Assembly: GCA_947492175.1 (NCBI GenBank)
Contig: CANLMQ010000009.1
Span: forward strand, 133,904 to 197,903
Direction of reading: 5' to 3'
DNA: 64,000 nucleotides
Origin: an uncultured Draconibacterium sp.
GTDB taxonomy: Bacteria; Bacteroidota; Bacteroidia; Bacteroidales; Prolixibacteraceae
Positions 18,656 through 28,250 of the stretch are shown piece by piece. Made by a program: the position numbers and the translations under genes. The notes beneath the pieces were generated by a model. The model worked only from the letters and a program-made list of their open reading frames with translations. It was not told the origin of the DNA and searched no databases. Within the stretch, counting starts at the first letter, position 1. Every line of letters begins with the position of its first letter.

Positions 18656-20737
18656 ATGAAAAAAATTGCAATTCTTCTTTTATTACTTACTTCGGTCATA
18701 TTACTATCATGTTCAAATAAAAAATGTGTTTTTGTCTCGGTTCAAGGCAGCGATCAGGGAGATGGAACCAGGGAAAAACCATTTTTAACTTTAGAAAAAG
18801 CCATAGATTTTATTCGTGAAAAAAGAGTAAAAGAAGGCAGTGTGCCTTATTCGATTCTGATACGCGAAGGCGAATATTTTTTTACACAAACACTAAAGCT
18901 AACTGAAAAAGATAATGATGTAACCATTGCTCCGTATAACAACGAAAAAGTACGTTTTACGGGAGGTTTATCAATTGACCCGAAAGAGGCATTGCCCGTT
19001 GCAGGTACTGAAAAAGAAAATATATTCCAGGAAAAGAACCGTGCCAATATTTTAATGATAGGGCTTAAAGATCTTGGAATATCTGAATACGGAAATCTCC
19101 ACCCGGTTGGATTTAAACGTCAGGAACAACCAGCATGGATGGAACTTTTTATAAATGGAGAGCCCTGTCATTTATCGCGTTGGCCCAACGACTCGTCTGT
19201 ATTAATCGGACAAGTTCTTAACGGGGGTTCCGTAGCAGCTGAAGGTGATAATGGAAATATTGGAGGTGCATTCAGATATTCTGTAGACCGGCCAAAGCGC
19301 TGGAAAAATCACGATGATGTTTGGATTGCCGGATATTTTAAACACGGCTGGGCCGACGATGCCATTAAACTGGCTTCGATTGACACTATTAATAAAATAT
19401 TTACAACCGCTCTCCCTCACCGATATGGATTCGGTACCGGAAAACCTTATAGTCGTTGGTATGCTTATAATATCCCCGAAGAAATTGATGCCCCGGGCGA
19501 GTATTACATCGATCGCAAAGAAGGGATTGTTTATTTCTACAATCCGGGGGAGATTGAATCGATTGAGGTTTCTGTTTTTGAAGATTTATTTCTGTCAATA
19601 GCAGGTGCATCAAAAATCTCAGTGAAAGGAATCGCATTTGAATGTACCCGGGGAATTGTCGTCGAAATGATGGCAACAAAAGAGTGTTTGTTAACCGATT
19701 GTACCTTCAAAAATATTGGACGATATGCAGTTAATATTGATTACAAAGACATTCCACTTTCAGAAATAAAAGGTCCGGTTTTAAGCAAAAACAATGGTAT
19801 TGTTAATTGTATTGTTAGTCAGACCGGAGCAGGAGGAATAAAGTTAAACGGCGGAAACAGGAATACTCTTGAAAGTGCAGGGAATTATGTCGAAAATTGT
19901 GTTATTCATGATTTTAACCGGATTGTCAAAACCTATTGTGCCGGGATAAGAATCTCTGGTGTTGGCAACCGGATTTCGAACAATGAGATTTTTAACTCTC
20001 CTCACAGTGCTATTTTGCTGCATGGTAACGATCACCTGATTGAATACAACGAAATTCATGATGTATGTCTTGTAACCGATGATGTGGGAGCCGTTTATTA
20101 CGGGCGTAATCCTTCATTCCGGGGGAATGTGGTTCGTTTCAATTATTTCCATCATTTGGGAGATATGTATCGTACAACAGCTGTTTATCACGACGACGGT
20201 GCCTGTGCAATGGAAGTACATGGAAACATTTTTTACAAGGCAGGAACCATTCCTTCACTTATTGGAGGTGGCAGCGACAATGTATATACCAACAATATTT
20301 TTATCGATAACCCGATTGGAATAAAAGTGGACAACCGCATGCAGGCATTCGCGTGGGCAAAACCTATGATAGCAGCCGGTGGTGTAATTGAACAACGATT
20401 GACGGCAGTGAAATATAACCAACCGCCTTACAGCGAGCGATATCCTGAACTTGCGAAATATTGGGATGAAGATCCGTCCTTGCCAAAACGAAACCTGATT
20501 GATAGAAATGTATTTGTAAAGGTAGACCAGATAATTAAACGGGTTGACGAAGGAGTAAATACAGATAAAAAACTTCTTGAGTTTACTGAAAATAACTATG
20601 TTACAAATAAAGATCCCGGTTTCGTTGACAAAGAGAATCATAACTTTAAGCTAAAACTTACTTCTGAAATATTTGAAAAAGTAACCGGTTTCGAACAAAT
20701 ACCATTCGAAAAAATAGGTCCCCATAAAAACAAGTAA
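18656..20737 (+). CDS. GH141-like right-handed beta-helix hydrolase lipoprotein
   Basis: A 693-residue lipoprotein (lipobox ILLSCSNK, Cys 19). It begins with the pattern of beta-helix glycosidases: V-S-V-Q-G-S-D, GTREKPFLTLEKAIDFIRE, then YSILIREGEYFF and FTGGLSIDP. Later blocks DDVGAVYYGRNPSFRGNVV and YRTTAVYHDDGACAMEVHGN are of the kind seen in GH141 and related families. GH141 includes an alpha-L-fucosidase acting on rhamnogalacturonan II and a xylanase. The family call is from remembered motifs; an unclassified parallel beta-helix protein is the alternative. It lies directly after the GH29 gene. Confidence 0.65.
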   Translation: MKKIAILLLLLTSVILLSCSNKKCVFVSVQGSDQGDGTREKPFLTLEKAIDFIREKRVKEGSVPYSILIREGEYFFTQTLKLTEKDNDVTIAPYNNEKVRFTGGLSIDPKEALPVAGTEKENIFQEKNRANILMIGLKDLGISEYGNLHPVGFKRQEQPAWMELFINGEPCHLSRWPNDSSVLIGQVLNGGSVAAEGDNGNIGGAFRYSVDRPKRWKNHDDVWIAGYFKHGWADDAIKLASIDTINKIFTTALPHRYGFGTGKPYSRWYAYNIPEEIDAPGEYYIDRKEGIVYFYNPGEIESIEVSVFEDLFLSIAGASKISVKGIAFECTRGIVVEMMATKECLLTDCTFKNIGRYAVNIDYKDIPLSEIKGPVLSKNNGIVNCIVSQTGAGGIKLNGGNRNTLESAGNYVENCVIHDFNRIVKTYCAGIRISGVGNRISNNEIFNSPHSAILLHGNDHLIEYNEIHDVCLVTDDVGAVYYGRNPSFRGNVVRFNYFHHLGDMYRTTAVYHDDGACAMEVHGNIFYKAGTIPSLIGGGSDNVYTNNIFIDNPIGIKVDNRMQAFAWAKPMIAAGGVIEQRLTAVKYNQPPYSERYPELAKYWDEDPSLPKRNLIDRNVFVKVDQIIKRVDEGVNTDKKLLEFTENNYVTNKDPGFVDKENHNFKLKLTSEIFEKVTGFEQIPFEKIGPHKNK

Positions 20738-20772
20738 ATACAACTGTATAGTTATAAAGAAATTATTATCTC

Positions 20773-22050
20773 ATGAAAAAATCTTTTTTACTCTTATTCA
20801 TTATTGTCTCCGGGTTATTGGTAACAGCGCAAGATATAAATTATGCAAAGGATGTTGTTAAAACACTTTCTTCTCCGGAATTTAAAGGAAGAGGATATGT
20901 TGGAAACGGCGATAAAATTGCAGCTAAATATATTCGGGAGCAGTTTCTTAAATTAGGATTACAACCATTTAATAACGACTATTTTCAGCCATTTGAGGTT
21001 GATGTAAATACCTTCCCTTCAAAAATGGAACTTCGGATTGACGGAGAAGAACTGATACCCGGAGTAGATTACATGGTTGACAGAAATTCAGCTTCATTAA
21101 AAGGGAAATTCCCTGTTTTGGTGGTTGAGGAAGAAGATTTGTTTGACGAGAAGAAGTTAAAAAGCATTATTTCTTCCAGTGCAGGAAAAGTATTGATTAT
21201 AAAGGAAACTGAGTCTGAAAATAGTAGTGGCGAAAATAAAAATAAACGAAATGAACTTTTAAAATATATCAAGTTTGATCCGGAAGTTCCTTCGGTAGCA
21301 ACTATAATTCTTACAACAAAAAAATTATTGTGGAGAGGTTTAACTTATCAGGATAAAAAGCTGGCATTTACTGTAAAAAAGGATTTGGATTTGGAAAACA
21401 TTAAGGAAGTGTCCATTAATGTGAAAGCTAAGTTTATTAAATATGAAACACGTAATGTAGTTGGTTATTTTGAAGGAACAGAAAAACCTGATTCATTTTT
21501 AGTGATGACCGGGCATTACGATCATTTGGGCAAGATGGGAGCAAAAACCTATTTCCCCGGAGCAAATGATAATGCAAGTGGAATTGCCATGATGCTAAAT
21601 TTGGCCCAATATTATAAGGAAAACCCGCCTAAATATTCTATCGCTTTTATGGCTCTTGCGGCCGAAGAAATCGGAATTTTAGGAGCTGCGCATTATGCCG
21701 AAAATCCATTGTTTGATTTAGGTAAGATCCGTTTTCTGGTAAACTTTGATATGGCCGGAACAGGTGACGACGGAATAAAAGTGGTAAACGGAAGTGTGTT
21801 TCAAAATGAATTCGATTTGTTAAGCAGAATCAATACCGAAAATGATTATTTGCCTTCGGTAAATATTAGGGGAGCAGCATGTAATAGTGATCATTGTAAG
21901 TTTTACGAAAAAGGAGTACCGTCCTTTTTTATCTATACTTTGGGTGGCACGCAGGCATATCACGATCTTAACGACAGATTCGAATATTTACCTTTTACAG
22001 AATTTGTTGATTATACCAACCTAATGATTAACTTTTTTGATTCCTTTTAG
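20773..22050 (+). CDS. M28-family zinc aminopeptidase
   Basis: A 425-residue secreted metallopeptidase with a signal peptide ending VTAQ (residue 20). M28 metal ligands and catalytic residues are visible: H248 in TGHYDHLG, D266 in GANDNASG, the E298-E299 pair in LAAEEIG, D326 in VNFDMAG, and a C-terminal His in QAYHDLND. A PA-like insert precedes the catalytic core. Such enzymes remove N-terminal residues from peptides in the periplasm. It is the first of four peptide or amino-acid genes embedded in the glycan locus, with 35 bases to the upstream gene. Confidence 0.9.
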   Translation: MKKSFLLLFIIVSGLLVTAQDINYAKDVVKTLSSPEFKGRGYVGNGDKIAAKYIREQFLKLGLQPFNNDYFQPFEVDVNTFPSKMELRIDGEELIPGVDYMVDRNSASLKGKFPVLVVEEEDLFDEKKLKSIISSSAGKVLIIKETESENSSGENKNKRNELLKYIKFDPEVPSVATIILTTKKLLWRGLTYQDKKLAFTVKKDLDLENIKEVSINVKAKFIKYETRNVVGYFEGTEKPDSFLVMTGHYDHLGKMGAKTYFPGANDNASGIAMMLNLAQYYKENPPKYSIAFMALAAEEIGILGAAHYAENPLFDLGKIRFLVNFDMAGTGDDGIKVVNGSVFQNEFDLLSRINTENDYLPSVNIRGAACNSDHCKFYEKGVPSFFIYTLGGTQAYHDLNDRFEYLPFTEFVDYTNLMINFFDSF

Positions 22051-22147
22051 ATTTGGCAAGTGAAGTGTTGAGTTTTCGTAAAATGAAGTAGTTAGTAAAA
22101 TGTATTTTCTTATTATATCAGGTGTACTTAATAAAACAGGTTTTAAA

Positions 22148-23890
22148 ATGAAATATTTGCTTATTGGTTTCTATGTGGTTCTAGGAGTTTTTGCAAGTAT
22201 TGTTGATGTAGGTGCTTGTACCAATCTTATTGTAACAAAAGGTGCGAGTGTGGATGGTTCGGTAATGATTACCTATGCGGCGGATTCGCATATCCGCTAT
22301 GGCGCAATCGACTTTTATCCGGCAGCCGACCACCAGCCTGGCGATGTTTGTGAAGTGTATCATTACGAAAATGGCCGTTTTATGGGAGCTATACCCGAAG
22401 TTTCTCATACCTATTCAGTAGTTCAGTTTATGAACGAGCACCAGGTTGCAGTGGGCGAAACCACCTTTGGCGGGCTGGGTATCTTGTATGGCCCTTCTGA
22501 TGCAATCCTTGACTATGGTTCCTTAATGCGAATTGGTTTGCAACGGTCGAAGACTGCCCGTGAAATGATAAAAGTGATGACCGAATTGGTTGCTCAATAT
22601 GGCTACGCTTCAGGAGGCGAATCGTTCTCAATTTCCGATGCCAGCGAGGTATGGATTATGGAGATGATTGGAAAAGGCAAATTTGAAAAAGGAGCCGTTT
22701 GGGTGGCTCGTTTGGTTCCTGACGGTTACGTATCGGGGCATGCTAATCAGGCGCGTATTACCACCTTCCCATTCCAGAAAACAAATGACTGGGACAATTC
22801 AGACCAAACCGTTTTTAACTCGCCTGATGTTATTGATTTTGCCAAAAAACACAACTTGTATCTTGGTTCTGATAAGGCATTCAGTTTTGCCGATGTATAT
22901 AATCCATTAACCTTTGGCGGGGCACGATATTGCGACGCCCGCGTTTGGTCGTTTTTCCGAAAAATAAATGCAGAAATAAAAGATAACCAGGAATTTGTCG
23001 ATTATGCTTTGGGTAAGCTGAAACGAGAAAAAAGATTTCCTGACAATAATGCGAATCCCAACGAGTATGTAACCAACCGTCTGCCATTATGGGTAAAACC
23101 CGATTCAAAGGTTTCTTTACAACAAGTAATGGCTGCAATGCGCGACCACTACGAAGATACCCCGCTCGATATGAATAAAGGTATTGGTGCGGGACCGTTC
23201 GGATTGCCTTATCGTTGGCGACCGATGGAGTTCGAAGTCGACAGCGTAAAATACCTTAGCGAACGTGCCATTGCAACTCAGCAAACCGGATATAGTTTTA
23301 TTGCCCAGTCGCGTAGTTGGTTACCGGCTCCAATTGGTGGTGTTTTTTGGTTTGGAGTTGACGATGCCGATGGTTGTGTGTACGCCCCCATGTATTGTGG
23401 AATAAAAGAAGTTCCAGAGAGTTACCGGTTGGGTAATGGATCAATGATTAGCTGGTCGGAAACATCTGCATTCTGGACGTTTAACCAATTAACCAACTGG
23501 TGTTATACACGATATAACCTGATACATCCTGAACTGGAAGAATACCAGACCAAGCTTGAGAAACAGTTTGAGACAGAAGTAAGGCTTGTAGATAATGCAG
23601 CTTCAGAACTGTATAAAGCAGATGTAAAATCTGCCCGTACTTATATAACTGCTTATTCGGTATTTACCGGAAACAAGCTGGTAAGCAACTGGAAAAGTTT
23701 TTATCAATATCTGTTTATGAAATACATGGATGGAAACAAGAAAGTTACGGCAGATGGTAAATTGCTGGATAACGGGAATGGAAAAGGTATTCCGCAGCGC
23801 CCCAAACATCCGGGTTATGGAAAAGGATGGGAAAAGCTGATGATTCAGGGAACCGGAGATTTATTAAAAGTTCCGCAAGAGAAAAAGTAA
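22148..23890 (+). CDS. C69-family dipeptidase
   Basis: A 580-residue peptidase of the Ntn-hydrolase C69 family. The leader (4-21) ends before ACTNLIVTKGAS, in which C24 is the expected N-terminal nucleophile after processing. GSVMITYAADSH and the MVQF/GETTFGG-like block also fit C69. C69 enzymes cleave dipeptides and some are active on D-amino-acid-containing ones. ATG 22148 is chosen because it places the signal at the N terminus; an ATG at 22100 would put 16 residues before it. It lies between the M28 peptidase and the GH92 gene. Confidence 0.88.
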   Translation: MKYLLIGFYVVLGVFASIVDVGACTNLIVTKGASVDGSVMITYAADSHIRYGAIDFYPAADHQPGDVCEVYHYENGRFMGAIPEVSHTYSVVQFMNEHQVAVGETTFGGLGILYGPSDAILDYGSLMRIGLQRSKTAREMIKVMTELVAQYGYASGGESFSISDASEVWIMEMIGKGKFEKGAVWVARLVPDGYVSGHANQARITTFPFQKTNDWDNSDQTVFNSPDVIDFAKKHNLYLGSDKAFSFADVYNPLTFGGARYCDARVWSFFRKINAEIKDNQEFVDYALGKLKREKRFPDNNANPNEYVTNRLPLWVKPDSKVSLQQVMAAMRDHYEDTPLDMNKGIGAGPFGLPYRWRPMEFEVDSVKYLSERAIATQQTGYSFIAQSRSWLPAPIGGVFWFGVDDADGCVYAPMYCGIKEVPESYRLGNGSMISWSETSAFWTFNQLTNWCYTRYNLIHPELEEYQTKLEKQFETEVRLVDNAASELYKADVKSARTYITAYSVFTGNKLVSNWKSFYQYLFMKYMDGNKKVTADGKLLDNGNGKGIPQRPKHPGYGKGWEKLMIQGTGDLLKVPQEKK

Positions 23891-23922
23891 ACAAATCAAT
23901 CTGAAAAATTAAACATACGAGT

Positions 23923-26259
23923 ATGAAATCGCTGACAGCATTAATCGCTTTGATATTCTTTGTCGCACAAATATATGCGCAAATTCCCGACGAAGATTTA
24001 ACCCAATATGTAAATCCCTTTATCGGGACACAGAAAATGGGACACGTATTCCCCGGCGCTTGTGTACCGTTCGGAATGGTCCAGTTGAGTCCCGATACGG
24101 ATACGGTGCCATATGCCGTTGATGGGAAATACACGGGAACAGTGTACCGTTATTGTGCCGGATATCAGTATAACGATCCAACCATTGTTGGATTTAGCCA
24201 TACACATTTTAGCGGGACGGGTCATTCCGATTTGGGCGATTTTCTGATTATGCCTACTGTTGGCGATTTAAAATTAAATCCCGGAACGGTTGATAATCCG
24301 GAGTCGGGCTATCGTTCGCGTTACAGCCATGAGCGGGAAAAAGCCGAACCTGGTTACTATTGCGTACAACTCGATGATTATGACATAAAGGCTGAGATGA
24401 CTGCTAGTTCGCATGTTGGATTTCATCAATATACGTTTCCTGAGAGCAAGGATGCCCATATAATTCTTGATATGAATCATGGAATTTATAATTACGATGG
24501 GAAAGTGTTGTGGTCGTACATCAGGGTTGAAAACGATACTTTGGTAACAGGTTATCGTATTACAAGCGGTTGGGCCCGTACAAACTATCTGTATTTTGCG
24601 ATGGTGTTTTCCAAACCCATTAAAAATTACGGTGGAAAGAATCTTGAAGACCTCGTTTATAAAGGCTTTTGGCGGAAGTTTGACCAGGAAAATAATTTCC
24701 CTGAATTGGCGGGTAAAAATCTAAAAGCTCATTTCGATTTTGAAACGCAACCAGGCGAGCAAATAAAAATAAAGTTTGCTCTTTCGGCTGTCAGCACAGA
24801 GGGGGCATTAAAAAATCTTCAAGCTGAAGTCCCTCATTTCAATTTCGGGCAAGTAAAATCAGAAGCTAAAAACCGTTGGCAGCAGGAACTTTCTAAAATA
24901 AAGATCGCAGCTTCTCCTGAAAAGAAAGTAACATTTTATACATCAATGTATCATACGTTCATTAATCCCATAGAATATATGGACGTTGACGGGCAGTACC
25001 GCGGTCTCGACCATGCTATTCATAAAGCCGATGGTTTTACAAACTATTCAATTTTTTCACTTTGGGATACTTACCGGGCACTGCATCCATTGCTAATTTT
25101 AATTCAGCCTGAGCGTACATCAGATATGATTAATTCAATGCTGGCACATTACGACCAGAGTGTCCATCGTGTTTTGCCGGTATGGAGCCATTTTGCTAAT
25201 GAAAACTGGTGTATGATTGGATATCATGCAGTTCCGGTTATTGCGGATGCCTGGATGAATGGAATTCGCGGTTTCGATGTGAACCATGCACTTGATGCCT
25301 GTATTTCATCGGCAACCTATAAAAAATACGGCAATCTCGGCGAGTATATGAAGCTTGGTTACGTGCCTTTCGATAAGAATGTAAACGGATCGTCGATGAC
25401 TTTGGAATATGCTTACGATGACTGGACCATTGCACAAATTGCCAAATCGATTGGGGAAAAAGATGTTGCAAGTGAATTTGAAAACCGTTCAAAAAACTGG
25501 AAGAACTTGTTTAACGAGAAAACCGGTTTCGTCGGAGCTAAAAATAGCCAGGGATACTGGAAAACACCTTTTGATGCCTTGCACACAGCAAACGAAGGTT
25601 TTATAGAAGGAAATTCGTGGAATTATTCGCTGTATGTACCGCACGATGTGTCTGGTCTGATCGAAAAGATGGGAGGGAATAACCGTTTTTGTAAGCACCT
25701 TGATTCGTTGTTTACAATGTACCTGCCCGATAAATATTTTGCAGAAACGGAAGATGTTACCCGTGAAGGTTTGATTGGGTGTTATGTCCACGGAAATGAA
25801 CCCAGTCATCATGTGGCTTATATGTACAATTGGGCTGGCAAACCCTGGCAAACCCAGGAAAGGGTGCATCAGATTGTTAATACAATGTATTTGAATAAAC
25901 CCGATGGACTGTGTGGAAACGACGATTGCGGACAAATGAGCGCCTGGTATATATTTTCTTCTCTTGGTTTTTACCCTGTTTGTCCGGGATCGGGAGAGTA
26001 TGTTGTAGGGTCGCCTTCAGTTAATAAAGCTGAAATCCAGCTTGCCGATGGGAAAAAGATAGTAGTTACTACCGAAAAGCTTTCAGAGAAAAATATCTAC
26101 ATACAATCAGTAACTCTAAACGGGAAAGATTGGGATAAAACTTTTATCCCGATAGATGAAATAATTAATGGAGGTAGCATTCGGATTAAAATGGGAGCTA
26201 AACCCAATAAGAAATGGGGAGTTACTGATGGATCAAAGCCATTTTCAATGAAGCGTTAA
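23923..26259 (+). CDS. GH92-family alpha-mannosidase
   Basis: A 778-residue secreted enzyme (signal ending IYAQIP). GH92 signatures are clear: YVNPFIGTQKMGHVFPGA with PFGMVQLSPDT near the N terminus, GFSHTHFSGTG, and HGNEPSHHVAYMYNWAGKPW with the likely general acid Glu 626. Later GNDDCGQMSAWYIFSSLG contains the aspartates expected to activate water in this calcium-dependent inverting family. GH92 enzymes are exo-alpha-mannosidases acting on N-glycans, yeast mannan and other mannosides. Its place between peptidases suggests a glycopeptide-like substrate, or only a shared operon (inference). Confidence 0.94.
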   Translation: MKSLTALIALIFFVAQIYAQIPDEDLTQYVNPFIGTQKMGHVFPGACVPFGMVQLSPDTDTVPYAVDGKYTGTVYRYCAGYQYNDPTIVGFSHTHFSGTGHSDLGDFLIMPTVGDLKLNPGTVDNPESGYRSRYSHEREKAEPGYYCVQLDDYDIKAEMTASSHVGFHQYTFPESKDAHIILDMNHGIYNYDGKVLWSYIRVENDTLVTGYRITSGWARTNYLYFAMVFSKPIKNYGGKNLEDLVYKGFWRKFDQENNFPELAGKNLKAHFDFETQPGEQIKIKFALSAVSTEGALKNLQAEVPHFNFGQVKSEAKNRWQQELSKIKIAASPEKKVTFYTSMYHTFINPIEYMDVDGQYRGLDHAIHKADGFTNYSIFSLWDTYRALHPLLILIQPERTSDMINSMLAHYDQSVHRVLPVWSHFANENWCMIGYHAVPVIADAWMNGIRGFDVNHALDACISSATYKKYGNLGEYMKLGYVPFDKNVNGSSMTLEYAYDDWTIAQIAKSIGEKDVASEFENRSKNWKNLFNEKTGFVGAKNSQGYWKTPFDALHTANEGFIEGNSWNYSLYVPHDVSGLIEKMGGNNRFCKHLDSLFTMYLPDKYFAETEDVTREGLIGCYVHGNEPSHHVAYMYNWAGKPWQTQERVHQIVNTMYLNKPDGLCGNDDCGQMSAWYIFSSLGFYPVCPGSGEYVVGSPSVNKAEIQLADGKKIVVTTEKLSEKNIYIQSVTLNGKDWDKTFIPIDEIINGGSIRIKMGAKPNKKWGVTDGSKPFSMKR

Positions 26260-26313
26260 AGCAAATCAGAGTTTCCTGTAGCGAAAATTATTTAAAACTA
26301 ATTGCTATCTAAC

Positions 26314-27195
26314 ATGAAAAAAGAACTAAACAGAAAAAGCAAAGTCAGGTCCTTGAAATATGTTTTATTACTGTTAATCAGCGCGGTATTATTATCATTC
26401 AAGAGTAGTGCCCAAAAGAAGATATATATTGTAACCGACCTGGAGGGAATAAGCGGGATTTACCGATGGAAACAAGTTAAACCCAAAGATACTCCAATAT
26501 ACAAGCAAGCATGTGAATTTTTTATGGCCGATCTTTCAGCGGTAATAAGAGGTCTAAAAGATGGTGGTGCAACCGAAATTGTTGTACTTGATGGACATGG
26601 GCCGCAGGCTGTTCTCCCTGAGTTAATGGAGCCTGGAGTCAGATACATAACAGGTACTCCCAGGCCAAAACCCCTTTATGGACTGGATGAATCATTTGAA
26701 GGAATAGTACAAGTTGGAGCCCATGCAATGAGAGGGACCCCTGACGGAGTGTTGCACCATACTCAATCAAGTTCAGGACGGTTTCGCTTGTGGTACAACG
26801 GGGTTGAAACCGGAGAAATAGGAATGGTTGCGTTAATGGGAGGTTATTTTAAGGTTCCTGTAATAATGGTTTCCGGAGATGTAGCAGCTTGTCGTGAGGC
26901 AAACAAATTTTTAGGCAATAATGTAACAACGGTAGTTGTTAAGGAAGGTATTGCTGAAGAAAGTGCTGTTTTATATCCCTTCGACGAAACACGACAAGCG
27001 CTTTACGAAGGGGCAAAAAAAGCAATGACTAATATTGGCAACTGCGAAATATACAGTATTGACATGCCATTTGATGCCAGGATTGAATTAACTAAACCAG
27101 ATGAAAAGCATAAGAAAGTGTGGATAAAAACAGGGACTTACCCCAGTGCTCTTCATACTTATGATATAGTTTCAGAAAAATCAGAAAAAAGATAA
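26314..27195 (+). CDS. M55-family D-aminopeptidase (DppA-like)
   Basis: A 293-residue DppA-type metallopeptidase. The family start is VTDLEGISGIY, whose Asp and Glu bind zinc. It continues with LDGHGPQ, GAHAMRGTPDGVLHHTQSS and NGVETGEIGM, which supply the further His and Glu ligands. Unlike the cytoplasmic Bacillus enzyme it has an N-terminal hydrophobic segment (about 16-32, ending SSAQ), so it is probably exported. M55 enzymes cleave N-terminal D-amino acids such as D-Ala from peptides. ATG 26314 is used. A D-cysteine desulfhydrase-like gene follows 31 bases downstream, which supports a D-amino-acid role. Confidence 0.9.
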   Translation: MKKELNRKSKVRSLKYVLLLLISAVLLSFKSSAQKKIYIVTDLEGISGIYRWKQVKPKDTPIYKQACEFFMADLSAVIRGLKDGGATEIVVLDGHGPQAVLPELMEPGVRYITGTPRPKPLYGLDESFEGIVQVGAHAMRGTPDGVLHHTQSSSGRFRLWYNGVETGEIGMVALMGGYFKVPVIMVSGDVAACREANKFLGNNVTTVVVKEGIAEESAVLYPFDETRQALYEGAKKAMTNIGNCEIYSIDMPFDARIELTKPDEKHKKVWIKTGTYPSALHTYDIVSEKSEKR

Positions 27196-27226
27196 ATATC
27201 GAAAGTTGTTAAAAACCGGAATTAAG

Positions 27227-28204
27227 ATGATACAAAAAATCTCATTGGGATTTTTCCCGACGCCATTGCATGAATTAAAGAATTTATCAAGTCAGTATAA
27301 TAATTACCGGATATTTATAAAACGGGATGATCATAATGGTGTAGCTACAGGAGGAAACAAAATACGAAAGCTGGAATATTTGTTATATGACGCACTTAAT
27401 AAAGGGTACGACACTGTAATTACTGCCGGAGCCCAGCAATCAAATCACTGTCGTTTAACCGCTGCTTTCTGCGCCCGCGAGAATCTTAAATGTCATCTGT
27501 TACTTGGAGGAGAAAAACCAACGCATTACAGTGGAAATCTTCTGTTATCTCAACTGCTGGGAGCTGAGATTCATTTTACCGGCGATAATCGAAAGGGCGA
27601 AGATATTGATGATTTGGTAAAGGAATTAATTAAAAAAGGAAGAAAACCTTATGTTATTCCCTATGGCGGAACTAATGAAACAGGTGCCTTGGGCTATGTT
27701 AATGCTGTTGCCGAAATAAAAGAACAGTTAAAGGAAATGAAGCAAACTATTGACTATATCATTTTTGCTTCCAGTTCGGGCGGGACACATGCCGGCTTAA
27801 TAGCAGGCTCCGAAATCAATCAATTAAAAAGTAAACTTATCGGGATAAATATCGATAAAGATGAAACCAGCGGAAATACTCTTGCAAATGTAATAATCGG
27901 TATTGTTTCGAAAATTTTGAACACATACGGAATAAACTCTGAAATAAAACGAAACGACATTCATTTGTTGAAAGACTATGACAAGGCAGGTTATGGAGTG
28001 GTTACGGAACATGAAAAACGAGCCATAAAATTATTGGCAGAATCAGAAGGAATCCTACTGGATCCAGTTTATACCGCAAGAGCGTTCTATGCGATGATTG
28101 ATTTAATGGAAAAACAAGTAATGATTCCTGGTTCAAATGTGTTGTTTCTTCATACAGGGGGGCTGCCGGCTAATTTCCATTATGCTAAAAATTTATATCC
28201 ATAA
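27227..28204 (+). CDS. PLP-dependent D-cysteine desulfhydrase / ACC deaminase-like protein
   Basis: A 325-residue cytoplasmic fold-type II PLP enzyme. GGNKIRKLEYLLYDAL contains the Schiff-base lysine, and AGAQQSNHCRLTAAFCA is the following substrate-binding block. SSSGGTHAGLIAG binds the PLP phosphate, and FLHTGGLPANF is near the C terminus. The family degrades D-cysteine or ACC, and some members act on other D-amino acids. ATG 27227 is chosen because the family start follows; an upstream TTG adds seven residues. Coming directly after an M55 D-aminopeptidase, it could use the released D-amino acid (inference). Confidence 0.85.
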   Translation: MIQKISLGFFPTPLHELKNLSSQYNNYRIFIKRDDHNGVATGGNKIRKLEYLLYDALNKGYDTVITAGAQQSNHCRLTAAFCARENLKCHLLLGGEKPTHYSGNLLLSQLLGAEIHFTGDNRKGEDIDDLVKELIKKGRKPYVIPYGGTNETGALGYVNAVAEIKEQLKEMKQTIDYIIFASSSGGTHAGLIAGSEINQLKSKLIGINIDKDETSGNTLANVIIGIVSKILNTYGINSEIKRNDIHLLKDYDKAGYGVVTEHEKRAIKLLAESEGILLDPVYTARAFYAMIDLMEKQVMIPGSNVLFLHTGGLPANFHYAKNLYP

Positions 28205-28250
28205 ACGAAACCAAACTATTTTAATCAAAAACTAACTTAAACTGTATAAA

